64,000 nt of DNA from an uncultured Pelagibacteraceae bacterium (GTDB lineage Bacteria; Pseudomonadota; Alphaproteobacteria; Pelagibacterales; Pelagibacteraceae): the NCBI GenBank assembly GCA_902615445.1, contig CACMOQ010000007.1, positions 30,874 through 94,873 of the forward strand. The letters run 5' to 3'. Positions 1-8,774 of this stretch are shown piece by piece. Under the pieces are notes generated by a model that worked only from the letters and a program-made list of their open reading frames with translations, searched no databases and was not told the origin of the DNA. The stretch's first letter is position 1. Each line of letters starts with the position of its first letter. Position numbers and translations under genes: made by a program.

Positions 1-458
1 CCTGCAGTAATATCAAGAGCACTAATAAATAATTTTAAGTTGTCAGCAATCCACGGCACTGGAAAATCTCCTATACCTAAATCTAATCTTCTTACTTCTA
101 CTCCCCATGCTGCTTGAGCCAAGCCTTCTAAAACATATCCTAGACCGATTGTGGCCATTAGTACTGTGTCTTCGCTGGCATTCATGAGAGGTCTTAAAAC
201 AAATCTTTCAGTGCACAAGCCAACCACTACCATCAAAAGGGCAGCCAAAATAAATGCAAGTACGAAAGGTATATTGAAGTCTTGCATAAATCCAACAAAA
301 GCAAGAACTGAGAAGAAAACCATAGCCCCTTGTGAGAAGTTAAACGTCGCTGAAGCTTTAAAAATTAGAACAAATCCTAAGGCTACTAATGAATACATAG
401 TTCCAGCAAGCAGACCGCCGACCAAAACTTCCATAAAAAATAATAATTCATCAACCAT
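1..458 (-). CDS. livH: Branched-chain amino acid ABC transporter permease (LivH type), 3' part cut by window edge
   Basis: Inner-membrane permease subunit of a branched-chain amino acid-type importer. Translating the minus strand from the ATG at 456-458 gives about 152 codons before the window ends. They are hydrophobic and contain the LivH-like run GLLAGTMYSLVALG followed by GATVF-like membrane segments and a FVLRPL motif. The start lies 9 bp after the livG stop and is preceded by AGGAT, a fair ribosome-binding site. It follows the binding-protein, LivF and LivG genes on the same strand, so it belongs to that operon; a LivM gene would be expected beyond the window. Substrate specificity cannot be read from the sequence; amides or urea are alternatives in this family. 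Confidence 0.85.
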   Translation of the reverse strand, partial: MVDELLFFMEVLVGGLLAGTMYSLVALGFVLIFKASATFNFSQGAMVFFSVLAFVGFMQDFNIPFVLAFILAALLMVVVGLCTERFVLRPLMNASEDTVLMATIGLGYVLEGLAQAAWGVEVRRLDLGIGDFPVPWIADNLKLFISALDITA

Positions 459-467
459 ATATTTATC

Positions 468-1262
468 CTAGTGTTCTACTCCTAAATAAGCGTCTATTAC
501 TTTTTTATTTGATCTTACTTCATCAGGCGTACCATCGCCAATAACTTTACCATAATCAAGCACTACAACTCTGTCTGATATATCCATAACTACTCCCATA
601 TCATGCTCAATAAGAACCATAGTTGTGCCGAGTTCATCATTTACTTTTAAAATGAATCTACACATGTCCCTTTTTTCTTCTACATTCATTCCAGCCATAG
701 GCTCATCTAGTAAAATTACAGATGAGTCAGTTGCGAGAGCGCGACCTAATTCTACTTTCTTTTGTAATCCGTAAGGAAGTTTTCCAACTGGTGTATCTTT
801 AATATCTTCTATTTCTAAAAAACTGATTATTTCTTCAGATCTTTCTCTATTAATCTTTTCTTCTTTTTTAACTTTAGGTAGTTGAAAAGCAACCTCAAGA
901 AAATTTGTTTTCGTGTGAAGCTTTCGGCCTACTAAAATATTATCCAGAACTGACATTCTTTTAAATAGAGCTAAGTTTTGAAATGTTCTAGAAAGGCCCA
1001 TTTGTGCCATGAGATTGGGAGTAATATTTGGAATTTCTTTTCCTTTAAAAGAAACAGTTCCTTGTTGAGGTTTATAAATTCCATTTATACAATTCAGCAT
1101 CGAGCTTTTTCCAGCTCCATTAGGTCCTATTATAGCTCTAACTTCATGCTCAAGTACATCGAACGAGGTATCGGTTATTGCTTTAACACCACCAAAAGAA
1201 AGAGAGATATTTTTTACCTCTAATATTGGTTTACCTATTTTAAATTTTCTCTCTATTGCCAT
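468..1262 (-). CDS. livG: Branched-chain amino acid ABC transporter ATP-binding protein LivG
   Basis: Cytoplasmic ATPase subunit, 264 residues, the usual LivG length. Walker A GPNGAGKS lies at about residues 46-53, the family-typical signature LPYGLQKK at 162-169, Walker B VILLDEP at 182-188 and the switch histidine at 220 (IEHDM). The divergent signature (PYG instead of SGG) is normal for LivG and separates it from the LivF partner next door. The gene starts 2 bp after the livF stop and ends 9 bp before livH, so translation is probably coupled through the operon. Confidence 0.92.
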   Translation of the reverse strand: MAIERKFKIGKPILEVKNISLSFGGVKAITDTSFDVLEHEVRAIIGPNGAGKSSMLNCINGIYKPQQGTVSFKGKEIPNITPNLMAQMGLSRTFQNLALFKRMSVLDNILVGRKLHTKTNFLEVAFQLPKVKKEEKINRERSEEIISFLEIEDIKDTPVGKLPYGLQKKVELGRALATDSSVILLDEPMAGMNVEEKRDMCRFILKVNDELGTTMVLIEHDMGVVMDISDRVVVLDYGKVIGDGTPDEVRSNKKVIDAYLGVEH

Positions 1263-1264
1263 CT

Positions 1265-2080
1265 TTAATTAATTTTTTTCTTTGTTAAGTTTTCTTCTTT
1301 AAGTACATCTCTAAAATTTTTTCTACCTTTTTTTGAAATACCTAAATATAATTCTTTCACCTGATCATTACTCAATAAACTTTGGGCTGTACCATCTAAC
1401 ATAACTCTTCCTGTTTCAATAATGTAGCCGTAATCTGAATTTTTTAGTGCAACATTGGTATTCTGTTCAGCAAGTAAAATACTAACACCTTCTTTCTGAT
1501 TTAGCTCTTTAACAATGTTAAAAATCTCCGCTACTAATTGTGGCGCTAAACCCATTGTAGGTTCATCCAAAAGTAGCATCTTAGGCTTAGCCATCATGGC
1601 TCTTGCAACTGCTATCATTTGTTGTTCTCCACCTGATGTAAACGCAGCTTGGCTTTTTCTTCTTTCCTTTAATCTAATAAAATAAGTATATATTTTTTCT
1701 AATTCTTGATTGATATCACCTTTTGATAATTTTCTTGAGTATGCCCCAGCAATAATATTTTCTTCAACAGTGAGGTGCCCAAAACATCTTCTGCCCTCTA
1801 ATACTTGAACCATGCCAAGCCCAACCATTTGTGAAGGATTTTGTTTCTCAATTGAGGTGCCATCATATTCTATTGTACCTTTTGTTACTTTACCTCTTTC
1901 TGAGGCTAGCATAGTTGAAACTGCTTTTAATGTTGTACTCTTACCCGCTCCATTTGCTCCAAGTAGTGCTACTACTTTTCCCTTTGGCACTTTTAATGAA
2001 ACATCATGTAGAGCTAAAATAACATTATCATATGTTACTTCGATATTTTTAATATCAAGTATGTTGGTTGAAGTGTTCAT
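1265..2080 (-). CDS. livF: Branched-chain amino acid ABC transporter ATP-binding protein LivF
   Basis: Second ATPase of the Liv-type importer, 271 residues. Walker A GANGAGKS is at about 41-48, signature TSGGEQQ at 148-154 and Walker B MLLLDEP at 168-174. It carries a basic C-terminal tail of roughly 30 residues beyond the usual LivF end (KKGRKNFRDVLKEENLTKKK region); typical LivF proteins are about 235 residues. It is separated from the upstream binding-protein gene by a 109 bp gap containing a perfect 10 bp stem-loop, so it is probably made at a lower level than the binding protein. Confidence 0.9.
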   Translation of the reverse strand: MNTSTNILDIKNIEVTYDNVILALHDVSLKVPKGKVVALLGANGAGKSTTLKAVSTMLASERGKVTKGTIEYDGTSIEKQNPSQMVGLGMVQVLEGRRCFGHLTVEENIIAGAYSRKLSKGDINQELEKIYTYFIRLKERRKSQAAFTSGGEQQMIAVARAMMAKPKMLLLDEPTMGLAPQLVAEIFNIVKELNQKEGVSILLAEQNTNVALKNSDYGYIIETGRVMLDGTAQSLLSNDQVKELYLGISKKGRKNFRDVLKEENLTKKKIN

Positions 2081-2120
2081 TAAATTTTTTTCTATTACAT
2101 TTATATTAAATTTTATTTAA

Positions 2121-2159
2121 AGGGGGAGTTAAAATAATTTGATTACCAAAACTCCCCCT
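2121..2159 (-). terminator. Stem-loop between binding-protein gene and livF (attenuator or mRNA-stabilising hairpin)
   Basis: Arms AGGGGGAGTT (2121-2130) and AACTCCCCCT (2150-2159) are perfectly complementary over 10 bp with a 19-base loop. Read on the minus strand the hairpin starts 31 bp after the binding-protein stop and is followed by an AT-rich stretch (TTAAATAAAATTT) rather than a clean U-tract. Such hairpins between a periplasmic binding-protein gene and its permease genes usually stop part of the transcription or protect the upstream mRNA. Confidence 0.7.
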
Positions 2160-2189
2160 CCAATCGATATTAATTTATCTCTAAATTAA

Positions 2190-3530
2190 CTATCCGCATT
2201 TTTTCGGTGTAATATTGTTTTCTTTAGCAAATTTCGCTGCAGATGCCTCAACTAGACCTCTTATAAATGCAGGATCGCCTGGAGCTTCCCAACCAGTTAC
2301 CTGATTGAATTTAGTTCCATCCCACTGCATTACAGCAAATTTACCGGCACCTTCATGGTTTGCACATGAAATAGCAAATGGAGCTAACATTCCTCCAACT
2401 CCAAGTTCAGTAAGTCTAGCTTCAGTCATGTTTAAATTTTCATAACCATCTCTAAACTCAGCACCAGTTACTGCTTTACCAACTTTGTTATGCATTTTTT
2501 GAGCAATTCTTAACGCCTCAATCCACATAACGGCAGCACCTAGTCCTCTATTCCAGTAAACGGAACCAATCCTATTCGGATCAGCTAAGTTACCTTTTCC
2601 AGCACCATATACTTTATCTTTAATGTCTTTAACTAATGGATATTCTCCTGGTAAAGCATTTGCAACAGCATAAGTTCCCTTAGCTGCATCACCTGCTGGA
2701 TACATATCCTCCTCGGCAGCACCGAATGTTACATACATCATTCTATCTCTTGGGAAATTAATTCTAGCAGCGTTAGTCATTGCTGTTGAATTCATTCCTG
2801 AACCTGCTCCCCAGAAAGTAACCCAATCAGGTTTTTCTTTTCTGATTTGCAGCCATTGAGATTGCTGTTCAAGACCTGGTGGTGGAATTGATATTTCAAT
2901 TAATTTCATTCCCCAATCAGAAGTTATTTTTCTCATTGCTGGAAGTGGTTCTCTTCCGTAAGCAGAGTCGATGTGTAAGTGAACGATTTTTTTACCTTTC
3001 ATCTTATCTATACCGCCCTCTACTTGAGCCATAAATTTTAATTTAACAGCAATTTGTGACCAGTAGTGACTTGCAGCATTAAATACCCAAGGCCATACTC
3101 TTCCATCAGCACCGTCAGTTCTTCCATAACCATATTGAGCTAAAACCACATTGTCTTTAGCCATTCGGTTAATTACTGCATACGCTCCTGGTGTTCCTAA
3201 AGTATCAAACACTACTATTCTTTGACCATCTTTTTCTAAAAGTCTTTGGTAACATTCTACTGTTTTTACCGCATTATACTCAGTCTCACATTCCTGCCAT
3301 GTAAGCATTACTCCGTTTACTCCACCTGTCATGTTTACATAGTTCATGTAATCAATTTGAGCCCCGTAGTAACCAGTACCCATTGCTGAGTAAGGTCCAA
3401 CACGACTACTTGCTACTGGAAAATATTGCGTCTCAGCAGCAGATACACTTTGAGGTAAAGTAAGTGAAGAAAATAAAGCGATAACTACCGTTAGAGTAGA
3501 AGTTAGCCTTTTAATTATATTTGCTAACAT
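2190..3530 (-). CDS. Periplasmic substrate-binding protein of the branched-chain amino acid-type ABC transporter
   Basis: Periplasmic binding protein of the Peripla_BP_6 (Leu/Ile/Val-binding) class, 446 residues. I start it at the ATG at 3528-3530, because GGGAGG sits 6 bases upstream; a longer reading frame with 11 more residues lacks such a site and would bury the signal peptide. N-terminus: basic LANIIKRL, a hydrophobic stretch, then cleavage probably near VSAAET. The mature part shows features of this class such as VFDTLGTPGAYAVINR and HLHIDSAYGREPLPAM. It heads the operon with livF, livG and livH. The ligand is unknown; branched-chain amino acids, amides or urea are possible. Confidence 0.85.
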   Translation of the reverse strand: MLANIIKRLTSTLTVVIALFSSLTLPQSVSAAETQYFPVASSRVGPYSAMGTGYYGAQIDYMNYVNMTGGVNGVMLTWQECETEYNAVKTVECYQRLLEKDGQRIVVFDTLGTPGAYAVINRMAKDNVVLAQYGYGRTDGADGRVWPWVFNAASHYWSQIAVKLKFMAQVEGGIDKMKGKKIVHLHIDSAYGREPLPAMRKITSDWGMKLIEISIPPPGLEQQSQWLQIRKEKPDWVTFWGAGSGMNSTAMTNAARINFPRDRMMYVTFGAAEEDMYPAGDAAKGTYAVANALPGEYPLVKDIKDKVYGAGKGNLADPNRIGSVYWNRGLGAAVMWIEALRIAQKMHNKVGKAVTGAEFRDGYENLNMTEARLTELGVGGMLAPFAISCANHEGAGKFAVMQWDGTKFNQVTGWEAPGDPAFIRGLVEASAAKFAKENNITPKKCG

Positions 3531-3740
3531 TATTCCTCCCTTATATTTAGTTATGTTAAACATTCTAATAAGCTATAATCTAACCACATAGCTAAGGTTT
3601 CTGCAATTAATAATCATTATTAACAAGTGAAATAAAATCGTCACATAATTAACAATTACAACTTGAGATTGTTAAAGAATTTTTAAATAGGAATTGTTTT
3701 TTAAGAAATTTATAAAAGTTTAATAAATAATAGAAATTAA

Positions 3741-4523
3741 ATGAAAAAAATTTTAATAGTGGAGGGTAATACAGCAGAAGAGAACGGGAGTTTCACAGAA
3801 GCGGGTATTAAAACCCACACTGAAAGTTTAAAGGAAAGTCTAGAATACCTCGATAAAGAATTAATCTTAGAAGTTATAAATCCCTCATCAGATAAAAATA
3901 TTCAAGTTTACATCGATAAGCTAAATTCATACGATGGATTAATATGGGGAGGTAGCAGCCTTAACATTTATAACGATACTCCAGAGATCAGAAGACAAAT
4001 TGAATTTATGAAAAAATGTCAAAATAAAGTTAAAAATATTTTAGGAATTTGCTGGGGCATGCAAGTGGCTGTAACTGCTGCAGGAGGACAGGTAAAAAAA
4101 GCTAACACATCTCATGTTGGTATCGCAAAAGAAATCAAGATAAATGAATACGGTTTAAAACATCCATTATATAAAGATAAAGAAAAAAAATTTAATTCTC
4201 CTGCTTTTAATTATGACGAAGTTGTAAAAATACCTGAAAACGGTATTTGTCTTGCATCTAATAAAGTTAATAAAGTCCAAAGTTTGTATTTTCAAATCAA
4301 TAAAACTAGAGTTTGGGGTTTGCAATATCATCCTGAAATAACTTATGAAAAAATGATAAGTTTGATTAATTTTAGAAGAAAAAGATTAATTGAATTTAGA
4401 AAAGTATTCAAAAATGAAAATGATCTCGAAAATCACATATCTTTTATTGAAAAAGAAATTCAGACCACAGTCAAAGAAAAAAAAATGTTAGAACTTAAAA
4501 ATTGGCTTGAAGAATTAAATTAA
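3741..4523 (+). CDS. Stand-alone class I glutamine amidotransferase (GMP-synthase-like)
   Basis: Class I glutamine amidotransferase fold, 260 residues. The nucleophile elbow GICWGMQ puts the catalytic cysteine at 104, and QYHPEI gives the His197/Glu199 dyad partners. There is no synthetase domain, so the acceptor of the ammonia is unknown; relatives are annotated as GMP-synthase glutamine-domain-like proteins and some act on gamma-glutamyl compounds instead. A lysine/glutamate-rich tail of about 45 residues follows the domain. The gene diverges from the binding-protein gene across about 210 bp and overlaps the end of fhs by 4 bp (shared TTAA, both strands stopping on TAA). Confidence 0.75.
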   Translation: MKKILIVEGNTAEENGSFTEAGIKTHTESLKESLEYLDKELILEVINPSSDKNIQVYIDKLNSYDGLIWGGSSLNIYNDTPEIRRQIEFMKKCQNKVKNILGICWGMQVAVTAAGGQVKKANTSHVGIAKEIKINEYGLKHPLYKDKEKKFNSPAFNYDEVVKIPENGICLASNKVNKVQSLYFQINKTRVWGLQYHPEITYEKMISLINFRRKRLIEFRKVFKNENDLENHISFIEKEIQTTVKEKKMLELKNWLEELN

Positions 4524-6205
4524 AATAAACCTTCAATTTGGCCTTTTTGATTTAATTTAATAGTATTAGCGGCAGGTTTTCTTGGCAATCCTGGCATTGT
4601 CATTATTGATCCACAAATGACTACCACAAATTCTGCTCCCGAGGATAATCTTACTTCTCTTATTGGTATCTCATGATTTGAGGGGGCACCTTTGAGTTTG
4701 GGGTCTGTTGAAAAACTAAATTGAGTTTTTGCAATACAAACTGGTAAATTTCCATGACCATTATCTTCAAAAACTTTTAATTGTTCTTTGACTTTATCAT
4801 CAGCTGTTATTTTATCAGCCTTATAGATTTGTTTAGCAATTAACTCTATTTTATCCCAAAGTTTAAGATTGCTGTTATATAAAAATTTAAATTTATTTTT
4901 GTTATTTTTGCAGACTTTAACAACTTTTTTTGCAAGATCTTTGGTCCCATTTCCACCTTTAGCCCAATGCTTGCATTCACTTACTTCAACTTTATTTTTT
5001 TTACAAAAATTTAAAACAGTTTTAATCTCCTTTTTTGTATCAAGCGCAAAATGATTTATGGCTACTATTGGTTCTAAACCAAATTTTTTTATGTTTGTTA
5101 TATGCCTTTCCAAGTTGACCAATCCTTTTTCTAACGCCGATATATCTTCTTTTTTTAAGTCTTCTTTTTCAACGCCCCCATGCATTTTTAATGCTCTTAT
5201 TGTTGCAACAATTACCACACAGCTAGGGCTTAACCCTGCTTTCCTGCATTTTATATTTAAAAACTTTTCTGCACCAAGATCTGCACCAAATCCTGCTTCA
5301 GTAACTACATAATCAGATAATTTTAATGCAGATTTTGTTGCAATCACTGAATTGCACCCGTGGGCAATGTTTGCAAATGGACCTCCATGAATAATTGCGG
5401 GATTATTTTCTAAAGTTTGAGTTACGTTTGGCCTTATTGCTTCCTTAAGCAAAACAGTCATAGGACCATGAGCATTAATATCTCTTGCATAAAGTGGGCT
5501 CCCTTTTTTATCGTATGCAAAAGTAATATTACCAATTCTTTTTTCTAAATCTTTTAAATCGTTAGACAGACAAAAAATTGCCATTACCTCTGATGCAACT
5601 GTTATGTCGAAACCATCAACTCTTTTGAAATCCTTAGCGACTCCACTAGTATTAATATCAATAAATCTAAGTGCGCGGTCATTCATATCCATTACACGTT
5701 TCCAAACAATTTTATTTTCATCTATGTTAAGTTTATTTCCCCAATAAATGTGATTATCAATCATAGCCGATAATAAATTATGCGCTGAAGTAATCGCGTG
5801 AAAATCACCTGTAAAATGTAAATTTATTTGCTCCATAGGAACCACTTGAGCATATCCTCCTCCAGCTGCACCACCTTTCATTCCAAATGAAGGACCTAAA
5901 CTTGGTTCTCTTAAACATACAATAGATTTTTTTCCAATTTTATTTAACCCATCGTTTAACCCAACTGAAGTAGTAGTTTTGCCCTCACCTGCTGGTGTAG
6001 GTGTTATAGCAGTCACCAAAATTAATTTACCATCTTTTTTTTTCTTTAGTTTTTCTAAAAACTCAAAATTTATTTTTGCAATATGTCTACCCATTGGACT
6101 AAATGCACTACTTTTATCTGGAACATTAATTTTAGCTAGAATTTTACTTATTGGCTTCATCTTAGCTTTTCTAGCTATTTCTATATCTGATTTAACTTTT
6201 ATCAT
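4520..6205 (-). CDS. fhs: Formate--tetrahydrofolate ligase
   Basis: Cytoplasmic enzyme that joins formate and THF with ATP to make 10-formyl-THF. At 561 residues it matches the family's usual 555-560. The nucleotide-binding loop [12 protein letters not shown] is at about residues 68-79, followed by GLNDGL and the conserved [20 protein letters not shown] region. The C-terminal [15 protein letters not shown] is characteristic. In SAR11 this enzyme links C1 oxidation to purine synthesis and ATP yield, fitting the demethylation genes and pur genes in this window. It ends convergently with the amidotransferase gene. Confidence 0.97.
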   Translation of the reverse strand: MIKVKSDIEIARKAKMKPISKILAKINVPDKSSAFSPMGRHIAKINFEFLEKLKKKKDGKLILVTAITPTPAGEGKTTTSVGLNDGLNKIGKKSIVCLREPSLGPSFGMKGGAAGGGYAQVVPMEQINLHFTGDFHAITSAHNLLSAMIDNHIYWGNKLNIDENKIVWKRVMDMNDRALRFIDINTSGVAKDFKRVDGFDITVASEVMAIFCLSNDLKDLEKRIGNITFAYDKKGSPLYARDINAHGPMTVLLKEAIRPNVTQTLENNPAIIHGGPFANIAHGCNSVIATKSALKLSDYVVTEAGFGADLGAEKFLNIKCRKAGLSPSCVVIVATIRALKMHGGVEKEDLKKEDISALEKGLVNLERHITNIKKFGLEPIVAINHFALDTKKEIKTVLNFCKKNKVEVSECKHWAKGGNGTKDLAKKVVKVCKNNKNKFKFLYNSNLKLWDKIELIAKQIYKADKITADDKVKEQLKVFEDNGHGNLPVCIAKTQFSFSTDPKLKGAPSNHEIPIREVRLSSGAEFVVVICGSIMTMPGLPRKPAANTIKLNQKGQIEGLF

Positions 6206-6274
6206 TTTGTATTTTTTATAAAGGTGTTTGATTAGTATATCTTTTTAGCGTCTTTGAAAATATATTATTATTTT

Positions 6275-7123
6275 TTAGTTTCTTGTGGCAATATAAACAC
6301 CTAAAGTTGCTATAATAAATCCCAGGATATCTAAATAAGTTAATTTTTCATTTAAGAATAGCCATGCCATAAAAGCAGATGTAGATGGTATTAAAAAAAA
6401 TATAGATACAGTTTTACTTGCTGAGTTTTTTTTAATTAAAAACATTAAAATTGTAAATGCTCCAAATGAAACAAGAAATATTTGATGGCTCATTGCTAAT
6501 ATAAGTGTCTTTGTAAAATTAATATATGGTTCAACAAAAAATATAATTATAAGAACATGAAATAAACAACCTCCAGATGCCTGATAAAAATTGCTTACAG
6601 CTAAAGGCATATTCTTACTTAATTTTTTTTGCCAAATTGTTGATAAAGTAATTGAAATTAAGGATATTATTGTTGCAATGAGTCCTAAAAGTGGAATTTT
6701 AGAGCCTAAATCTATTCCTAAAACTAAAGATGCACCTACAAATCCTAACAAAACACCTGTCCATTGTTTTAGACTTACCTTCTCATTTAGAATTGGCCCA
6801 CTCAATATATTTGTTAAAATAGGTTGAAGAGTTACTATCAAAGCAGCGATCCCAGTTGGCATCCCAATAGAAATTGAATAAAACACACCTCCTAAATAAA
6901 GTCCGTGAAAAAGAACTCCACTAAAAATAGTTTCAATTAAATTCTTTTTATTCACAGCTAAGGACTGATTTGAATACAGGGAAAAGATATAAAAACCTAT
7001 TGCTACAAAAAAAAATCTAAAAGCTAGTGCAGCAAAAGGATCGCTATTATCTACAATTGGTTTAGTTGTAATAAATGCAGATGACCATAAAAGAACAAAT
7101 ATGATTGGAAAAACTCTGATCAT
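6275..7123 (-). CDS. EamA/DMT-family membrane exporter
   Basis: Inner-membrane transporter of the drug/metabolite superfamily, 282 residues, with about ten hydrophobic segments and two EamA repeats. Recognisable pieces are FVLLWSSAFITTKP at the N-terminus, IGMPTGIAALIVTLQPI in repeat 1 and FLIPSTSAFMAWLFLNEKLT in repeat 2. Substrates of such proteins are usually amino acids or metabolites and cannot be inferred here. It lies 69 bp downstream of the fhs start on the same strand and 37 bp below the next unknown gene, so it may share a transcript with the genes at 7161-8348. Confidence 0.85.
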   Translation of the reverse strand: MIRVFPIIFVLLWSSAFITTKPIVDNSDPFAALAFRFFFVAIGFYIFSLYSNQSLAVNKKNLIETIFSGVLFHGLYLGGVFYSISIGMPTGIAALIVTLQPILTNILSGPILNEKVSLKQWTGVLLGFVGASLVLGIDLGSKIPLLGLIATIISLISITLSTIWQKKLSKNMPLAVSNFYQASGGCLFHVLIIIFFVEPYINFTKTLILAMSHQIFLVSFGAFTILMFLIKKNSASKTVSIFFLIPSTSAFMAWLFLNEKLTYLDILGFIIATLGVYIATRN

Positions 7124-7160
7124 TTAAAATTTTTAGATTAAAATTTATTATTTTTAAATT

Positions 7161-7595
7161 TTAATCAATAATATTCAATTTAAGCAATTCACTTTGCTCA
7201 GTTTCTTTACACCATAATTCGTAACTTTCACAAATTCTCCATAATTGATCAAAGGCACGTTGTGAAATTTTAAGAGGAAATTTATTTTTTGTATAATATA
7301 AATCAGGAAATTGAATTAATTGTTTGATCATCATGTTTTTTTGAACATGTAACAGTTTGATTGTTTCTGCTGGAATTTTATTATTATTCTGATCAATAAA
7401 ATTGTTGTTCTTTAGTTTTTCCAACCATTCATCGTGAAATTTACCACTACTTAATTTTTCAAAAAATTTAGTTTTTATAAAATCTTTAATAGCATCGGTA
7501 TTGGTATAATTAATATTTTTTTCTTTTATCTTAGAAATTTCTAAATATATTTTTTCTGCAACATATAGCACATAGGGTCTATCTTTTGACTTCAT
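7161..7595 (-). CDS. Unknown protein, 144 residues
   Basis: I do not recognise this protein. It is charged, soluble-looking and predicted mostly helical, with no signal peptide or membrane segment. A central amphipathic part (IKDFIKTKFFEKL) is followed by HVQKNMMIKQLIQFPDLYY and a tryptophan/cysteine-containing C-terminus (LWRICESYELWCKET). It lies 6 bp below the racemase gene on the same strand and 37 bp above the EamA exporter, so co-transcription is likely. The uninterrupted frame, tight spacing and SAR11-like codon use support a real gene. Confidence 0.6.
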   Translation of the reverse strand: MKSKDRPYVLYVAEKIYLEISKIKEKNINYTNTDAIKDFIKTKFFEKLSSGKFHDEWLEKLKNNNFIDQNNNKIPAETIKLLHVQKNMMIKQLIQFPDLYYTKNKFPLKISQRAFDQLWRICESYELWCKETEQSELLKLNIID

Positions 7596-7601
7596 ATATT
7601 T

Positions 7602-8348
7602 TTATATCTTATATTTTTTCATTGCAGCATGCGCTAAGATCAAATTAGGATCTAAAAATATTTTTGACGTTTTAATTTTATCAAAAGACTTAAAGGCAAA
7701 TATTGCAATGGGTAATTCGGTACAACCAAGAATTATTTTTTTACATCTTTTACTCATCAAATAATTTATAGCAGGTTTGATTATTTTACTTGCTGCTTTT
7801 ACATCACCCATCTTTACGAATTTTATAGCCCGATTAACTGAATTTTTTTGAATTTTAGACTCTGGAAAAACTAAATTAAAATTTTTATCAAAAAAATTAT
7901 TATATATTCCAGTCTTTAAAGTACCCTCTGTAGCAAGTAAACCAATTGAAGAATTTTTTTTACACCGTTTAATTGTATGTTTATAAACTTCCTTTGGCAT
8001 ATTTATAATTGGTAAGTTTATTTTTTTTTTTAAATCATCATACCAATAATGTGCTGTGTTGCAGGGTATTACAAGAAACTTACATTTACTTTTTTTTAGT
8101 AAATTACATCCTTTAACTAAACTTTTTAAAACAAGTTGATATTTTATTTTATTTTTTTTTACATTTAAATTTTTAGTTAGATTCCTAGTGTGAATACCTA
8201 TCGACTCAGGCCTTCCTGGAATATTTGCTTTGTTATAAAGAATAAACAGTGGATATTCTTGATCTATTTTACCTCTATTTAAAATTGCAAGTTTATTACA
8301 AAAGTCTAAACCTGCTTGTGTTCCCATTCCACCAAGAATACCTATCAT
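7602..8348 (-). CDS. Aspartate/glutamate racemase family protein
   Basis: Cofactor-independent racemase of the Asp/Glu racemase superfamily, 248 residues. The two catalytic cysteines are visible: Cys96 in VIPCNTAHYW and Cys209 in ILGCTELPI. The N-terminal MIGILGGMG is typical of aspartate racemases. Such enzymes interconvert L- and D-aspartate or related acids; with no peptidoglycan genes nearby, a role in amino-acid catabolism or D-amino acid supply is only a guess. The reading frame contains an A11 tract (T11 on the plus strand at 8021-8031), encoding consecutive lysines. Confidence 0.85.
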   Translation of the reverse strand: MIGILGGMGTQAGLDFCNKLAILNRGKIDQEYPLFILYNKANIPGRPESIGIHTRNLTKNLNVKKNKIKYQLVLKSLVKGCNLLKKSKCKFLVIPCNTAHYWYDDLKKKINLPIINMPKEVYKHTIKRCKKNSSIGLLATEGTLKTGIYNNFFDKNFNLVFPESKIQKNSVNRAIKFVKMGDVKAASKIIKPAINYLMSKRCKKIILGCTELPIAIFAFKSFDKIKTSKIFLDPNLILAHAAMKKYKI

Positions 8349-8374
8349 AAATTTTTTATATATTAATAGATGTG

Positions 8375-8435
8375 TTATTGGCTACAGAAATTTTTAAATT
8401 TCTAGAATTATAATTTATATTAATGTAGCCAATAA
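8375..8435. terminator. 12-bp perfect inverted repeat downstream of the cold-shock gene
   Basis: Arms TTATTGGCTACA (8375-8386) and TGTAGCCAATAA (8424-8435) are perfect complements separated by 37 bases, inside which GAAATTT/AAATTTC (8387-8402) forms a second small palindrome. It lies between the csp stop and the racemase start. It may terminate csp transcription, but no U-tract follows directly on either strand, so a processing or stability element is also possible. Confidence 0.5.
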
Positions 8436-8450
8436 ATGATATTTTGAAAA

Positions 8451-8657
8451 TTATGCAGTTTTTAAATTAACTGCTGAAGGACCTTTGGGACCATCCTCAA
8501 CATCGAAAGTCAAAGCTTGACCCTCATCTAAACCATTCATACCAGCATCTCTTACGGCTGAAACATGAACGAATACATCTTTTTCTTTATCGTCTCTTTC
8601 AATAAAACCAAAACCTTTGGTTGGATTGAACCACTTTACTTTTCCTTGTAGACTCAT
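8451..8657 (-). CDS. Cold-shock protein, CspA family
   Basis: Single cold-shock domain of 68 residues, an RNA/ssDNA-binding beta-barrel. RNP1-like KGFGFIER and RNP2-like VFVHVSAV are both present and the start [11 protein letters not shown] is canonical. These proteins melt RNA structures and bind nascent mRNA; in streamlined marine bacteria they are usually highly expressed. It is flanked by a 12 bp inverted repeat downstream and an AT-rich leader upstream with an 8 bp palindrome, suggesting a monocistronic, possibly leader-regulated transcript. Confidence 0.95.
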   Translation of the reverse strand: MSLQGKVKWFNPTKGFGFIERDDKEKDVFVHVSAVRDAGMNGLDEGQALTFDVEDGPKGPSAVNLKTA

Positions 8658-8690
8658 ATTTTTCTTCTTACTTTTTTGTTATATTAATTT

Positions 8691-8710
8691 ATTACTTATA
8701 ATTAAGTAAT
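8691..8710. promoter_or_regulatory. Palindrome in the csp leader
   Basis: ATTACTTA (8691-8698) and TAAGTAAT (8703-8710) are perfect complements around a 4-base TAAT loop, about 34 bp before the csp start. On the minus strand a TTGACA at 8744-8739 lies upstream, without a well-placed -10. The palindrome could be an operator or an RNA hairpin in the leader; which one is not decidable from sequence. Confidence 0.4.
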
Positions 8711-8774
8711 TACAACTTCTTCAAAATTTAATGAGTTTTGTCAACAAAATTGATACTTTAAAGTAATTTTTGTT

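Noticed and set aside
151..471. Plus-strand open frame opposite livH
   Set aside because: It is the antisense shadow of a clearly conserved LivH reading frame and shows no domain or ribosome-binding site.
8739..8744. TTGACA upstream of the cold-shock gene as a promoter
   Set aside because: No -10 element at 16-18 bp; kept only as a remark in the csp leader entry.
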